A DNA stretch of 64,000 nucleotides from assembly GCF_014205135.1 (NCBI RefSeq), contig NZ_JACHMY010000001.1:1736001-1800000 (forward strand). The letters are read 5' to 3'. Origin of the DNA: Kribbella italica (GTDB lineage: Bacteria; Actinomycetota; Actinomycetes; Propionibacteriales; Kribbellaceae). Positions 15,629 to 23,479 of the stretch are shown here, in pieces. The translations under genes were made by a program, and so were the position numbers. Positions within the stretch are counted from its first letter, which is position 1. The number at the start of each line of letters is the position of its first letter. Under the pieces are notes generated by a model that saw only the letters and a list, made by a program, of their open reading frames with translations, was not told the origin of the DNA and did no database searches.

Positions 15629-16344
15629 CGGCGGGGTTTGCCGCGCCGGGGAGCCGGTGCCTTCTTCGCGGTCGCGGCTCGTCGTGCCTTTTTGGCGGCG
15701 GCCTTCTGAGCGGCGTTCTTCTTCTCCACGCGCTCAGGTGTGCGGGTGCTGTTGACCGTCCGGCCGCGGACGATGCCGATGAACTGTTCCATCAGGTCGC
15801 TCGGCTCACCCTCGGGCCAGGTCAGGACGACGCTCGACTCGGGCGCGTCGACGTACGGCCGGTAGGTGAGGTCCTTGCGGTGGTGCAGTCGCGCCAGCGA
15901 CTGCGGGACGACGAGCAGACCGACGCCCGCGGCGACCAGTTCGATCGCCTCGGCGGTGGTCGTGGGCACGATCGTTGCCGCCTCACCCGGTCGGTCGGTC
16001 CAGGTCAGCGTGTCGTCCTGGGGGTAGAGGATGAACTCGTCGGCCAGGTCGGCCGCGGTGATCTGCTCGGCCGCGGTGACCAGGTGGTCCTTCGGGACGA
16101 CGACGACGGTGGTCTCGGTGTAGAGCGGGATCGCGCTCAGCCCGGTCCGGTCGATCGGCAGCCGGACCAGCCCGGCGTCCGCACCACCCGTCCGTACGAC
16201 GTCCGCCGCCTCCGCCGCCGTGACCGTGACCAGGGCCAACGTGACGCGGGGAAGGCGTTCCTTCCAGATCCGGACCCACTTGGCCGGCGTGACGCCGGGG
16301 ACGTAGGCGAGCCGGAACGAAGCAGGGGTGTCGGGGTCGGTCAC
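15625..16344 (-). CDS. LysR substrate-binding domain protein lacking HTH, with basic tail
   Basis: A 239-residue protein. Residues about 8-200 form a type 2 periplasmic-binding fold like the effector domain of LysR regulators (FRLAYVPGVTPAKWVRIW, DAGLVRLPIDR, ELVAAGVGLLVVPQSLARL). There is no N-terminal helix-turn-helix: the protein begins directly at the effector domain. The last about 40 residues are a Lys/Ala/Arg-rich tail (KKNAAQKAAAKKARRAATAK) resembling histone-like or nonspecific DNA-binding tails. It is divergent from the DUF5997 gene; I recall this pairing from other actinobacteria. Its role is unknown. Confidence 0.8.
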   Translation of the reverse strand: MTDPDTPASFRLAYVPGVTPAKWVRIWKERLPRVTLALVTVTAAEAADVVRTGGADAGLVRLPIDRTGLSAIPLYTETTVVVVPKDHLVTAAEQITAADLADEFILYPQDDTLTWTDRPGEAATIVPTTTAEAIELVAAGVGLLVVPQSLARLHHRKDLTYRPYVDAPESSVVLTWPEGEPSDLMEQFIGIVRGRTVNSTRTPERVEKKNAAQKAAAKKARRAATAKKAPAPRRGKPRR

Positions 16345-16402
16345 CGGGTCAGGCTATCCGCCGGTGGTCGGGGAGCCGGTCAACCCTCGATACCCTGGCG
16401 GT

Positions 16403-16789
16403 ATGACGTCGCAGAAATCCCCACAAACGATGAAGCCCGCGACTGCGGCGAAGAAGCTCGGTGTGCTGCTCGACCTGACCCCCGCCGAGTTCCAGGACGG
16501 CGTGATCTCGCGCGACCAGCTCAACGCCCTGCAGGCCGACCCGCCCGAGTGGCTGCGCGAACTTCGCCGTACCGGCCCGCACCCGCGGCCGGTGGTCGCG
16601 GCCAAGCTCGGCGTGTCCATCTCCGGCCTGGCCCGCGCCGGCGTGATGGACCCGCTGACCACGGACGAGATCGAGGCCCTGAAGGACGAGTTCCCGGAGT
16701 GGCTGCGCCGCGAGCGCAACACCCACGCCGAGGTCCAGCGCGAGGCGGCCGAGCTGAAGGCCGAGAAGGCTCAGCGGTCCCAGGCCTGA
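16403..16789 (+). CDS. DUF5997 family protein
   Basis: A 128-residue soluble, mostly helical protein. It matches my memory of DUF5997: TMKPATAAKKLGVLLDLTPAEFQ, SRDQLNALQADPPEWL, HPRPVVAAKLGVSISGLARAG and LKDEFPEWLRRER. It may hold two short HTH-like units. It is divergently paired with the LysR-like effector protein, suggesting joint function. The ATG start is at 16403. A strong bidirectional terminator follows. Confidence 0.8.
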   Translation: MTSQKSPQTMKPATAAKKLGVLLDLTPAEFQDGVISRDQLNALQADPPEWLRELRRTGPHPRPVVAAKLGVSISGLARAGVMDPLTTDEIEALKDEFPEWLRRERNTHAEVQREAAELKAEKAQRSQA

Positions 16790-16799
16790 TTCAGCGTCT

Positions 16800-16834
16800 G
16801 AGCGGGCGGGCCTTCGGTGAAGGCCCGCCCGCTC
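16800..16834. terminator. Bidirectional hairpin terminator
   Basis: A perfect 16-bp stem (GAGCGGGCGGGCCTTC and its complement) around a GGT loop. It sits between the convergent ends of the DUF5997 gene and the carbonic anhydrase gene. Confidence 0.8.
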
Positions 16835-16840
16835 GCTGCG

Positions 16841-17602
16841 TCAGTGCTGCGGGCGGTACTTGACCGTGCGGCCGTTCAGCGGCTGGAGTGCGCGGCTGTC
16901 GCCGTCGGGGAAGCGGCTCTGGAAGTGGTTCAGCGAGACCGGGAGGATCTCGCGGTGGTGAGCGAGGACGAACCACGAGACCGGCTCGGAGTACGGCGCG
17001 GTGGTCAGCGAACCGTCGTACCGGTACGTCGACAGGTCGTGCGGCAGCGCCGTGGCGAGGTTCACGCGGCCGAGGTCGACGTCCTCGTCGCACTCCTCCG
17101 GGACGGTCGCGAGCACCTTGTCCTGCAGGGTGCCGCCATGGCCGCCGGGAGTGATGAACAGGGCGACGACCAGCTTCTCGCCGTTCGGGCCGCTGTGCAC
17201 GAAGTGCTGCTCGAGCGCGTACTGGTGGCCGTTGAGCCGGTGCTCGGAGCGGGTGTGGAAGTGGAAGTTGACCAGGTCGTAGCGCACACCGCCGACCGTC
17301 ACCCAGGCCGCGCCGGCCGGGATCTCGGCGAGGATCGTCTCCTCCGCGGTGCGGTGCTCGCAGCCACCGGGCTGACCGGCGTCACGGCTCTCGTACCGGA
17401 TCTTGAGCGCGAGCGAGGTCGGGTAGTGGACGTGCAGCGCCGGCAGTCCAGGCCTGGTCACGGCGTGACCGGTCCGGATGTCGATCGGGCTCTGGTGCGG
17501 ACTCTGCGCGGAGGCGCTGGTGAGCAGAGAGGGCGACGCCAGCACGGCGGCAGTCGCGGGAACGCCGAGCAGAAGGGCGCGACGAGACACAGGCAGGGAC
17601 AC
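16841..17602 (-). CDS. Alpha-class carbonic anhydrase, exported
   Basis: A 253-residue protein. A Tat-like signal (SRRALLLGVPATAAVLA) is followed by an alpha-carbonic anhydrase domain. QSPIDI near the mature N-terminus is the family hallmark, and the zinc site reads NFHFHTRSEH with a further His in LEQHFVH. It interconverts CO2 and bicarbonate outside the membrane. Alpha-class enzymes are less common in bacteria than beta or gamma ones. It lies alone between a terminator and a divergent promoter region that contains a hairpin. Confidence 0.9.
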   Translation of the reverse strand: MSLPVSRRALLLGVPATAAVLASPSLLTSASAQSPHQSPIDIRTGHAVTRPGLPALHVHYPTSLALKIRYESRDAGQPGGCEHRTAEETILAEIPAGAAWVTVGGVRYDLVNFHFHTRSEHRLNGHQYALEQHFVHSGPNGEKLVVALFITPGGHGGTLQDKVLATVPEECDEDVDLGRVNLATALPHDLSTYRYDGSLTTAPYSEPVSWFVLAHHREILPVSLNHFQSRFPDGDSRALQPLNGRTVKYRPQH

Positions 17603-17634
17603 GAGAACTCCGTCTTCGGGCGGGAACAGGAAAC

Positions 17635-17655
17635 GGCCCGGTCCTCAACCGGGCC
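17635..17655 (-). other. Hairpin in the leader of the carbonic anhydrase gene
   Basis: The 8-bp inverted repeat GGCCCGGT / ACCGGGCC around a 5-nt loop lies 33 bp upstream of the carbonic anhydrase start. It could be a leader structure or a terminator. No riboswitch family is recognisable. Confidence 0.4.
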
Positions 17656-17791
17656 ATCTCGCAGTATGCGCTCGGTGTAGGCCGGCCGGCACGGAGGGTG
17701 GGGAGTCTCCGCCTCTACGGGCAGCGGTGGGGGCACCGCGCAGACGGCGACCACCTGACTGGCTGCGCCTGGGGTGAGAGAGGATGGGGGC

Positions 17792-19123
17792 ATGACTTCT
17801 CCGACGACCCCCGAGAGCCCGTCGTACCGGCCTGAGGCCGAGGTGGTGGATCTGTGCAGCGAGTTGATCCGGTTCGACACCACGAACTACGGGAACGGGA
17901 AGAGCAACGGGGAGCGGGGGGCGGCGGAGTACGTCGCGGCGAAGCTCGACGAGGTGGGGATCGAGTCGACGATCTACGAGTCGGAGCCGGGGCGGGCGAC
18001 GCTGGTGGCGCACTGGGAAGGGGAGGACCAGTCGGCGGACCCGTTGCTCGTGCACGGGCACCTGGACGTCGTACCGGCTGATCCGAAGGACTGGAAGGTC
18101 GACCCGTTCGCGGGAGAGATCTTCGACGGGTGCGTGTGGGGGCGCGGCGCGGTCGACATGAAGGACTTCGACGCGATGGTGCTGTCGGTCGTGCGCGCAC
18201 GGCAGCGCGCGGGGGTGAAGCCGCGGCGGCCGGTGCGGCTGGTGTTCACGGCGGACGAGGAGGCCGGCGGTCTGTACGGCGCGCAGTGGCTGATCAACAA
18301 CCACCCGGAGACCGTCGCGGACTGCACCGAAGGGATCGGTGAGGTCGGCGGGTTCTCGATCACCGTCCAGGACGACCTGCGGCTGTACCTGATCGAGACA
18401 GCCGAGAAGGGCATGAACTGGATGCGGCTCAAGGCGCGCGGGACCGCGGGCCACGGATCGATGATCAACGACGACAACGCGGTCACCGAACTGGCCCGCG
18501 CGGTGACCCGGATCGGCGACCACGAGTGGCCGCTGCGGCTGACGCCGACGGTGCGGGAGTTCCTGAAGACGCTGGAGGACCTGCTCGGCACCGAACTGGA
18601 CCCGGAGGACCGGTCGGGGGTGCTGTCGAAGCTCGGGACGTTCAGCCGGATGTTCGGCGCGACGATCCGCAACACGGCCAACCCGACGATGCTGAACGCC
18701 GGCTACAAGGTGAACGTGATCCCCGGCGACGCCGAGGCGCACATCGACGGGCGGTTCCTGCCCGGGTACGAGGACGAGTTCTTCGCCACCATCGACGAGC
18801 TGCTCGGCGACAAGGTCCAGCGCGAGACGGTGATCGAGGACATCGCGCTGGAGACGGAGTTCAGTGGTGGGCTGGTGGAGGCTATGAAGTCTTGCCTGGC
18901 CGCGGAGGATCCGCAGTCGCGGACTGCGCCGTTGCTGATGTCGGGCGGGACGGACGCGAAGTCGTGGTCGCGGCTGGGGATCCGGTGCTTCGGGTTCGTG
19001 CCGCTGCAGCTGCCGCCGGATCTGGATTTCATGGGGATGTTCCACGGGATCGACGAGCGGGTGCCGACTGCGTCGCTGGAGTTTGGTTCGCGGGTGCTGG
19101 ATCGGTTTTTGACGGAGGCCTGA
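17792..19123 (+). CDS. M20-family metallohydrolase (peptidase/deacylase)
   Basis: A 443-residue M20/M25/M40 enzyme. The di-zinc site is visible: HGHLDVVPAD, GRGAVDMKDFDAM with the bridging Asp, and the catalytic/ligand pair in FTADEEAGG. The insert dimerisation domain holds GTAGHGS and NPTMLNAGYKVNVIPGDAEA. Members hydrolyse dipeptides, acylated amino acids or succinyl-diaminopimelate; the substrate is not determined here. ATG 17792 is preferred over an upstream GTG because of the GGGGG/AGAGGA SD. It is cytosolic, with no signal peptide. Confidence 0.9.
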   Translation: MTSPTTPESPSYRPEAEVVDLCSELIRFDTTNYGNGKSNGERGAAEYVAAKLDEVGIESTIYESEPGRATLVAHWEGEDQSADPLLVHGHLDVVPADPKDWKVDPFAGEIFDGCVWGRGAVDMKDFDAMVLSVVRARQRAGVKPRRPVRLVFTADEEAGGLYGAQWLINNHPETVADCTEGIGEVGGFSITVQDDLRLYLIETAEKGMNWMRLKARGTAGHGSMINDDNAVTELARAVTRIGDHEWPLRLTPTVREFLKTLEDLLGTELDPEDRSGVLSKLGTFSRMFGATIRNTANPTMLNAGYKVNVIPGDAEAHIDGRFLPGYEDEFFATIDELLGDKVQRETVIEDIALETEFSGGLVEAMKSCLAAEDPQSRTAPLLMSGGTDAKSWSRLGIRCFGFVPLQLPPDLDFMGMFHGIDERVPTASLEFGSRVLDRFLTEA

Positions 19124-19144
19124 GTACGGCGTACGTCGTGAGGC

Positions 19145-19336
19145 ATGGCGACGGATAGGTCGGGCCGTCCACCGGCGACGAGACGATCGCTGTCTGCCGA
19201 GGAGTTGCTTGCGACGAAAGGCATGCGAGCGATCGGCTCGGTCGACGACCTGGCGGCGGAGACCTTCGAGTCGGGCGACGAGCTCGACGGGCTCTTGGCG
19301 TTCACCTACGCGGAACGGCTTCGCGAGATCGGCTGA
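19145..19336 (+). CDS. Small antitoxin-like protein without visible partner
   Basis: A 63-residue acidic protein. SAEELLATKGMRAIGSVDDLAAETFESGDELDGLLAF resembles short proteins that usually precede PIN-domain toxins in actinobacteria; this is family memory, not a firm match. It begins 22 bp after the M20 gene. No toxin frame follows: the next 600 bp hold repeats and no credible gene. It may be an orphan antitoxin or the remnant of a pair. Confidence 0.5.
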   Translation: MATDRSGRPPATRRSLSAEELLATKGMRAIGSVDDLAAETFESGDELDGLLAFTYAERLREIG

Positions 19337-19950
19337 GCCGACGGGGCTCTGTGGTGCAGCCGCAGCTGGTCGGCGGCGCGGCCGGTCGTCCGCCTGCTCG
19401 CGAACCGGCCGGGGTGACTCAGGCTCGGGGGTCCGAACAACGGCGATGCGTCCGAACAACGGCGATGCGTCCGAAGGATGGTGGCCTATAGCCTCGCCTT
19501 CGTCGGACGCAGGCGGATTGTTCGGACGCTGCGCTCCTGCCGGATCCGGCGAGGGCTCTACGCCGAAGGCAGCCGACCGGACCACGCACCCGGTTGACAA
19601 GCAGGCCAAGGCCAGGGAGACCGCCCCGGCCGGCAAGCGTGTGCGGCCGCGTGCGGACCACGTCTTCGGTCAGATCCAGGCCCGCGTCCTGATGAAAGGG
19701 CCAGGCTGGGCACCGGTCGCCGTCGCGTGGTGAGACGACGGCATCTACCAAAGCGTCGCCCGGCGAACGTTCGACTCGGCCGGGATCCGCGCGGCTGAGG
19801 CGGCACGACCTTGTGCACCGGTCAAGGGCTCATGGCCGCTGCGGTGGCTCGTCGGGGTGCGGAGCGCGGACGTGCTCGGCAGACGGTTGCGCCGGTGCGC
19901 GAGCCGGGCGGGTTCGTGGGCGGGTGGTCGGTGAGGCCTGCCCACTGGCG
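19337..19950. other. Non-coding, decayed 600-bp stretch
   Basis: No gene I can support. Open frames are shadows without SD or family signal. It contains the inverted-repeat element at 19431-19527. At about 19600-19690 (+) a short stretch, GKRVRPRADHVFGQIQ, faintly resembles the C-terminal ARVEHVFG region of IS5-type transposases. If so, this is a dead insertion-sequence scar; I hold that at low confidence. Confidence 0.4.
19431..19527. repeat. Tandem plus inverted repeat element
   Basis: The 19-mer GTCCGAACAACGGCGATGC occurs twice head-to-tail (19431-19449, 19450-19468) and is followed by GTCCGAAGG. A third copy lies inverted at 19503-19527, with the form GTCCGAACAA-N6-TGCGTCCGA on the minus strand. 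The two arms can pair into a long imperfect cruciform with GGC-CTATA-GCC at the tip. Confidence 0.7.
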
Positions 19951-20820
19951 TCAGCGGGTGAGGTTGAGGGCTGATCTCAGGGTGGGGAGGAGCTGGGTGA
20001 GCGCGGCCGGTGGGGTGGTGCGGGTGACCATCGAGAGGGTCAGGCGGTAGCGAAACGGGGCGGGGAGCAGGCGTTCGCCGGGGTGGAGTTCGCCGGCGAG
20101 GGCGCTGCGGGGGATCAGGGCCAGGTGGGTTCGGCGGCGGGACATGGCGATGGTGGTGGCCAGGGTGACGCCGCGTCGTGGGGCGGCGCCGAGGGCGATC
20201 AGCCGGGTGCGGAGATGGTCGGCGCCGCGGTCGTAGGTGGAGAACGGGATCGGGCGGTTCTTGAGGGGCTGCTTGCCGCGGGTGGGCGGCGCCGCGCCGA
20301 CCGGAGCGAAGAGGACGAGCTCGTCGCGGCCGACGGTCCGGGCGACGGCGCCGCGGGGGAGGACCATCTGGTCGGCGATCGCGATCAGGGCGGTGTCCAT
20401 GATGCCTTCGGCAACCTTTTCGACGAGGTAGTGGCCGTGGTCGACGTGTTGCTCGAGGTCGATGTCGGGTAGTTCGGCGTCGAGGACCGGGAAGAGGATC
20501 GGCGCGAGGCTGGCGAACGTACCGACGACGAGCCGGGTGCCGGTCGCGGCGGCGCGGGTCGCGTCGTACACCTCGTCGAGATGGCCGAGGATGTGCTCGG
20601 CACGGCGGGCGAGTTCGAGGCCGGCGGTGGTCGGGCGGGCGCCGCGGGTGTCGCGGTCGAAGAGCTGGACGGCGCAGGCGCGTTCGAGGCGCGCGAGGCG
20701 TTGCGAGGCTGACGGTTGAGAGATCCGCAGCTCACGGGCAGCCGATCCGACCGAGCCGGTGCGATGGATGGTGAGCACCAGGCGGAGGTCGTCGACCGAC
20801 GGACCGGGTGATGAGGCCAT
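19951..20820 (-). CDS. LysR-family transcriptional regulator
   Basis: A 289-residue LTTR: an N-terminal winged HTH (GSVGSAARELRISQPSASQRLARLE) and a C-terminal effector-binding domain. It is divergent from the MFS gene with 73 bp between the starts, the classic LysR-target arrangement, so it likely controls that exporter. The effector is unknown. Confidence 0.9.
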   Translation of the reverse strand: MASSPGPSVDDLRLVLTIHRTGSVGSAARELRISQPSASQRLARLERACAVQLFDRDTRGARPTTAGLELARRAEHILGHLDEVYDATRAAATGTRLVVGTFASLAPILFPVLDAELPDIDLEQHVDHGHYLVEKVAEGIMDTALIAIADQMVLPRGAVARTVGRDELVLFAPVGAAPPTRGKQPLKNRPIPFSTYDRGADHLRTRLIALGAAPRRGVTLATTIAMSRRRTHLALIPRSALAGELHPGERLLPAPFRYRLTLSMVTRTTPPAALTQLLPTLRSALNLTR

Positions 20821-20893
20821 AGGTCCAGGCTATGGTCGGTGATCAACTCATGCCGGCTACCTGCGGCCTGCTGTCGCGGTGAGGATCGACGGT

Positions 20894-22258
20894 ATGAGTG
20901 CTCGCCGGGACGCCGTCGTACTGCTGGCCGGAGGTGCGGCCGCGGACTTTGCGTTCCGGGTCGCGCAGATCGCGCTGCCGCTCGTCGTACTGCAGTCGAC
21001 GGGGTCGATCGCTGCCACTGGGCTGGCAGGCGGTGCGGCGGGGATTCCGGTGATCTTGTCGCCGTGGTGGGCTCGGCGTGCGCGGCAGTGGGTTGACTCG
21101 GGGCCTCGGCTTGCGCTGGTTGCTTTGGTGTCCGCGGGCGCTCTCGCGATCGTCCCCGCCGCGGTCGCGCTCGGCGTACTGCACCCCGGACTCCTCATCC
21201 TGAGCGGCCTGATCCTCGGCTGCGGCGACGCGCTGTCCACCCCGGGCCGATCGGCGCTCCTCGCGGACACCGGCGACCGGTGGGGCGAGGACCGCGCTGT
21301 GCTCCTCCTCACCTGGCAGGACGGGCTCCGGCGCATCGGCATGCTCGTCGGCCCACCGGTTGGAGCGCTCGCGGTGGCCACCGGGCTGACCAACACGCTG
21401 CTGTGGATCGAGGCTGCGGCGGTGCTCATGTCCGGGCTGCTGGCAGCGACGGTGCGGAGCGAGCGCTCACGGGTGGCCGTGGATGGTCCCGCTGCCGGCG
21501 GACGGTCGCGGGGTGTCGGCGGACGATCGCGGGGCATCGGCCGCCGGTTGCGAGGCGCCGGCGGCCGAGAGACCGCTCCGACCATCCGAGCGAGCCTTCG
21601 CGGACGGGAGGACGTGCTGTACGGGTGGATCGCCCGGGGGACCGGGTGCTTGGCCTGGTTCGCGTTCACGCTCGGGCTGTCGGTGATCGGCGCGGAGCGC
21701 GGGCGGCCGGGGGTGTACCTCGCGGCAGGGATGAGTGGGTACGGCGCGGGCGCGCTGCTGGGGACGGTGGTGTCGCTGGCCGTCGTACGGCGGGTCGCGC
21801 CGATTCCTCTCGCCTCGGCTGCCTGGACGGTGATGGGGTTGTGCTGGACCGGCATGGGGGTGTGGACGACGCCTCTCGCGGTCGGTCTGCTCGGAGGATT
21901 GTCGGGGGCGACCGTCGTGCTGGGGATCGCGGCGATCTCGATCTTGATCACGCGGTCGTCGTACGGCGCTGAACGGCGAACGCTGTTGTCCGGGCAGAGC
22001 GTGGTGGTGAGTGCGAGCAGTTCGGCGGGGTTGTTCGTGGGCGGGCCGATCATCGCGGCGGCCGGCGCGGAGAGCACGTTGATCGGTGCCGGGCTGGTAA
22101 CGAGCGTCGTCGCGCTTGGGGTGCTGGTGGTCCGCCGGGTGCCTCGAGATCCGGCCGTGCGTGAGGTAGCTGGAAATGCGGTGCTCGGTGAGGTGGTCGA
22201 GTGCCACACTGCGAGACATGGCGGAGATCGTGATCACCACAATGGCGGAGCGCCCTGA
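20894..22258 (+). CDS. MFS transporter with Gly/Arg-rich central loop
   Basis: A 454-residue membrane protein with about 10-12 hydrophobic helices in the drug/metabolite exporter style (AADFAFRVAQIALPLVVLQ at helix 1). The central cytosolic loop carries an unusual repetitive basic segment near residue 205, GGRSRGVGGRSRGIGRR, arising from a short DNA duplication. ATG 20894 is preferred over GTG 20879. The last 41 bp overlap the start of the acetyltransferase pseudogene, so the C-terminal about 25 residues (rich in His/Arg) look like read-through into old neighbouring sequence. It is divergent from LysR. Confidence 0.8.
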   Translation: MSARRDAVVLLAGGAAADFAFRVAQIALPLVVLQSTGSIAATGLAGGAAGIPVILSPWWARRARQWVDSGPRLALVALVSAGALAIVPAAVALGVLHPGLLILSGLILGCGDALSTPGRSALLADTGDRWGEDRAVLLLTWQDGLRRIGMLVGPPVGALAVATGLTNTLLWIEAAAVLMSGLLAATVRSERSRVAVDGPAAGGRSRGVGGRSRGIGRRLRGAGGRETAPTIRASLRGREDVLYGWIARGTGCLAWFAFTLGLSVIGAERGRPGVYLAAGMSGYGAGALLGTVVSLAVVRRVAPIPLASAAWTVMGLCWTGMGVWTTPLAVGLLGGLSGATVVLGIAAISILITRSSYGAERRTLLSGQSVVVSASSSAGLFVGGPIIAAAGAESTLIGAGLVTSVVALGVLVVRRVPRDPAVREVAGNAVLGEVVECHTARHGGDRDHHNGGAP

Positions 22259-22620
22259 GGTCACGCCGTACCTGGGCGACTTCTGGAACGTCTGGCCCCG
22301 CTTCATGCTGAACGACCTGATCGCGGACGCGCTCCTGTGGCGCGCGACCGCGGACTTCGCCGACCAGTGCCTGATCGCGACCGAAAACGACGAGCTGGTC
22401 GCGCACGCGCGGAGCATCGCCTTCGCTTTCGGGGACGACGATCGGACCGAACTGCCGGCGGGTGGGTGGGATCAGGTGCTGCAGTGAGGGCGCGAGGACC
22501 TGATCGCGGGCGGACGGCGAACATGTCGAGTGCGCTGGAAATCATGATCCGGCTTAGCCACCTGGGGCGGCGGTGTCGTACGAGATGCTCGCGGCGATGA
22601 AGATGGAGGTGGTGGAAGGA
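22218..22620 (+). pseudogene. Frameshifted GNAT-type acetyltransferase
   Basis: ATG 22218 opens an 89-codon frame (MAEIVITTMAERPEVTPYLG to WDQVLQ) like the N-terminus of a larger GNAT protein, then stops at 22485. The expected continuation appears in two further frames. SALEIMIRLSHLGRR is at about 22530-22575 (acetyl-CoA loop region, family form SALEI-IRPSHQGRG). SYEMLAAMK follows at about 22575-22602. At least two frameshifts therefore break the gene. No acetyltransferase is made. It borders the low-GC defence-like locus. Confidence 0.75.
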
Positions 22621-22753
22621 CGCCAGCCAGGGTACTGGATTGGAAGGACAGCAAAGCGCGGGCCAGTGCGGTGCTGTCGGGCTGTACGTCACTCTCGGCT
22701 ATGGACGGAGTACAGTGTCGTCATTGCTTCGAAAAGGGTCTCAGCTTAGGGGC

Positions 22754-23479
22754 TCAGGGACGATTTGTTTCGAGTTCGTCGGCAATAGCAACTAGCTCGG
22801 CCCCCATCGCCCGCAGTCCTAGGGCAAGGACACTAGTATCGATTCCCGCCTCCTTGTCGGCATCCGCCCCAGACAGTTGCTCAGCGTCGATGAACTCGCG
22901 GAGTCGCCGATGAACCCGTCGAGTGGTTGACGTCAACTCGTCCTCCAGGGGGGCGACGGCGGCCGTGACTGTCACCAACCAGTCCTCGTTGTGTGAGGCA
23001 GCCTCCTGACAAGCGAGCCAGAACAGCGCAAGAACGGCCTGCCGCGTCAGGCGCTCGAGGGAGGCGGCCTTAACAACCAGCGGGACGCCGGCCGCTTCGG
23101 CCGTATCTAGCCCATCTGCGTATTTCTGGAGCCGCGAGAATTTCCACGGTCGGTCATCACCCAGCACGTCCAATGCGGACAACACCATGTCAAGCTCATG
23201 CGCGGGTGGATCCCCAGGCAACCTACGCCGAGCACCCCAGACCATCAAGATCGTCTTGACGATCTCGACCCGCTGCTCCACTGCGATCTCATCGGCACCA
23301 TCCGCGGCGGTGACCAGAGCAGCGAGATGGTGCGCCATCCACTGACCGGTTACGTCGTGGTCCTCACACGCTTCGGCGAGTTTCCGACCAAGCTCCAGCG
23401 CGGCCTCAGTACTCGGTCCACCGTCCGTCCGGACCGATGAGATAGATCTTGGTCGACCGCTCGACACTGTCGAATTCAT
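22754..23479 (-). CDS. Helical partner protein of the Cap4-STAND locus, unknown family
   Basis: A 241-residue soluble, almost wholly alpha-helical protein; I do not recognise its family. Leu/Ala-rich amphipathic helices dominate (ELGRKLAEACEDHD, LERLTRQAVLALFWLACQEA, LTSTTRRVHRRLREFID). The start is ATG 23479: GGGAGG stands 6 bases ahead, whereas the longer frame to 23536 has no such site. It thus begins inside the large upstream gene and overlaps its 3' end by 74 bases, which implies co-expression. Its base composition is higher in GC than the large gene's but below the window norm. It may be an accessory or regulatory subunit of the STAND protein. Confidence 0.8.
   Translation of the reverse strand: MNSTVSSGRPRSISSVRTDGGPSTEAALELGRKLAEACEDHDVTGQWMAHHLAALVTAADGADEIAVEQRVEIVKTILMVWGARRRLPGDPPAHELDMVLSALDVLGDDRPWKFSRLQKYADGLDTAEAAGVPLVVKAASLERLTRQAVLALFWLACQEAASHNEDWLVTVTAAVAPLEDELTSTTRRVHRRLREFIDAEQLSGADADKEAGIDTSVLALGLRAMGAELVAIADELETNRP

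Noticed and set aside
19554..19733. Intact IS5-type transposase gene.
   Set aside because: Only a short ARVEHVFG-like similarity is visible; no catalytic DDE region or terminal repeats can be seen. Kept only as a possible scar.
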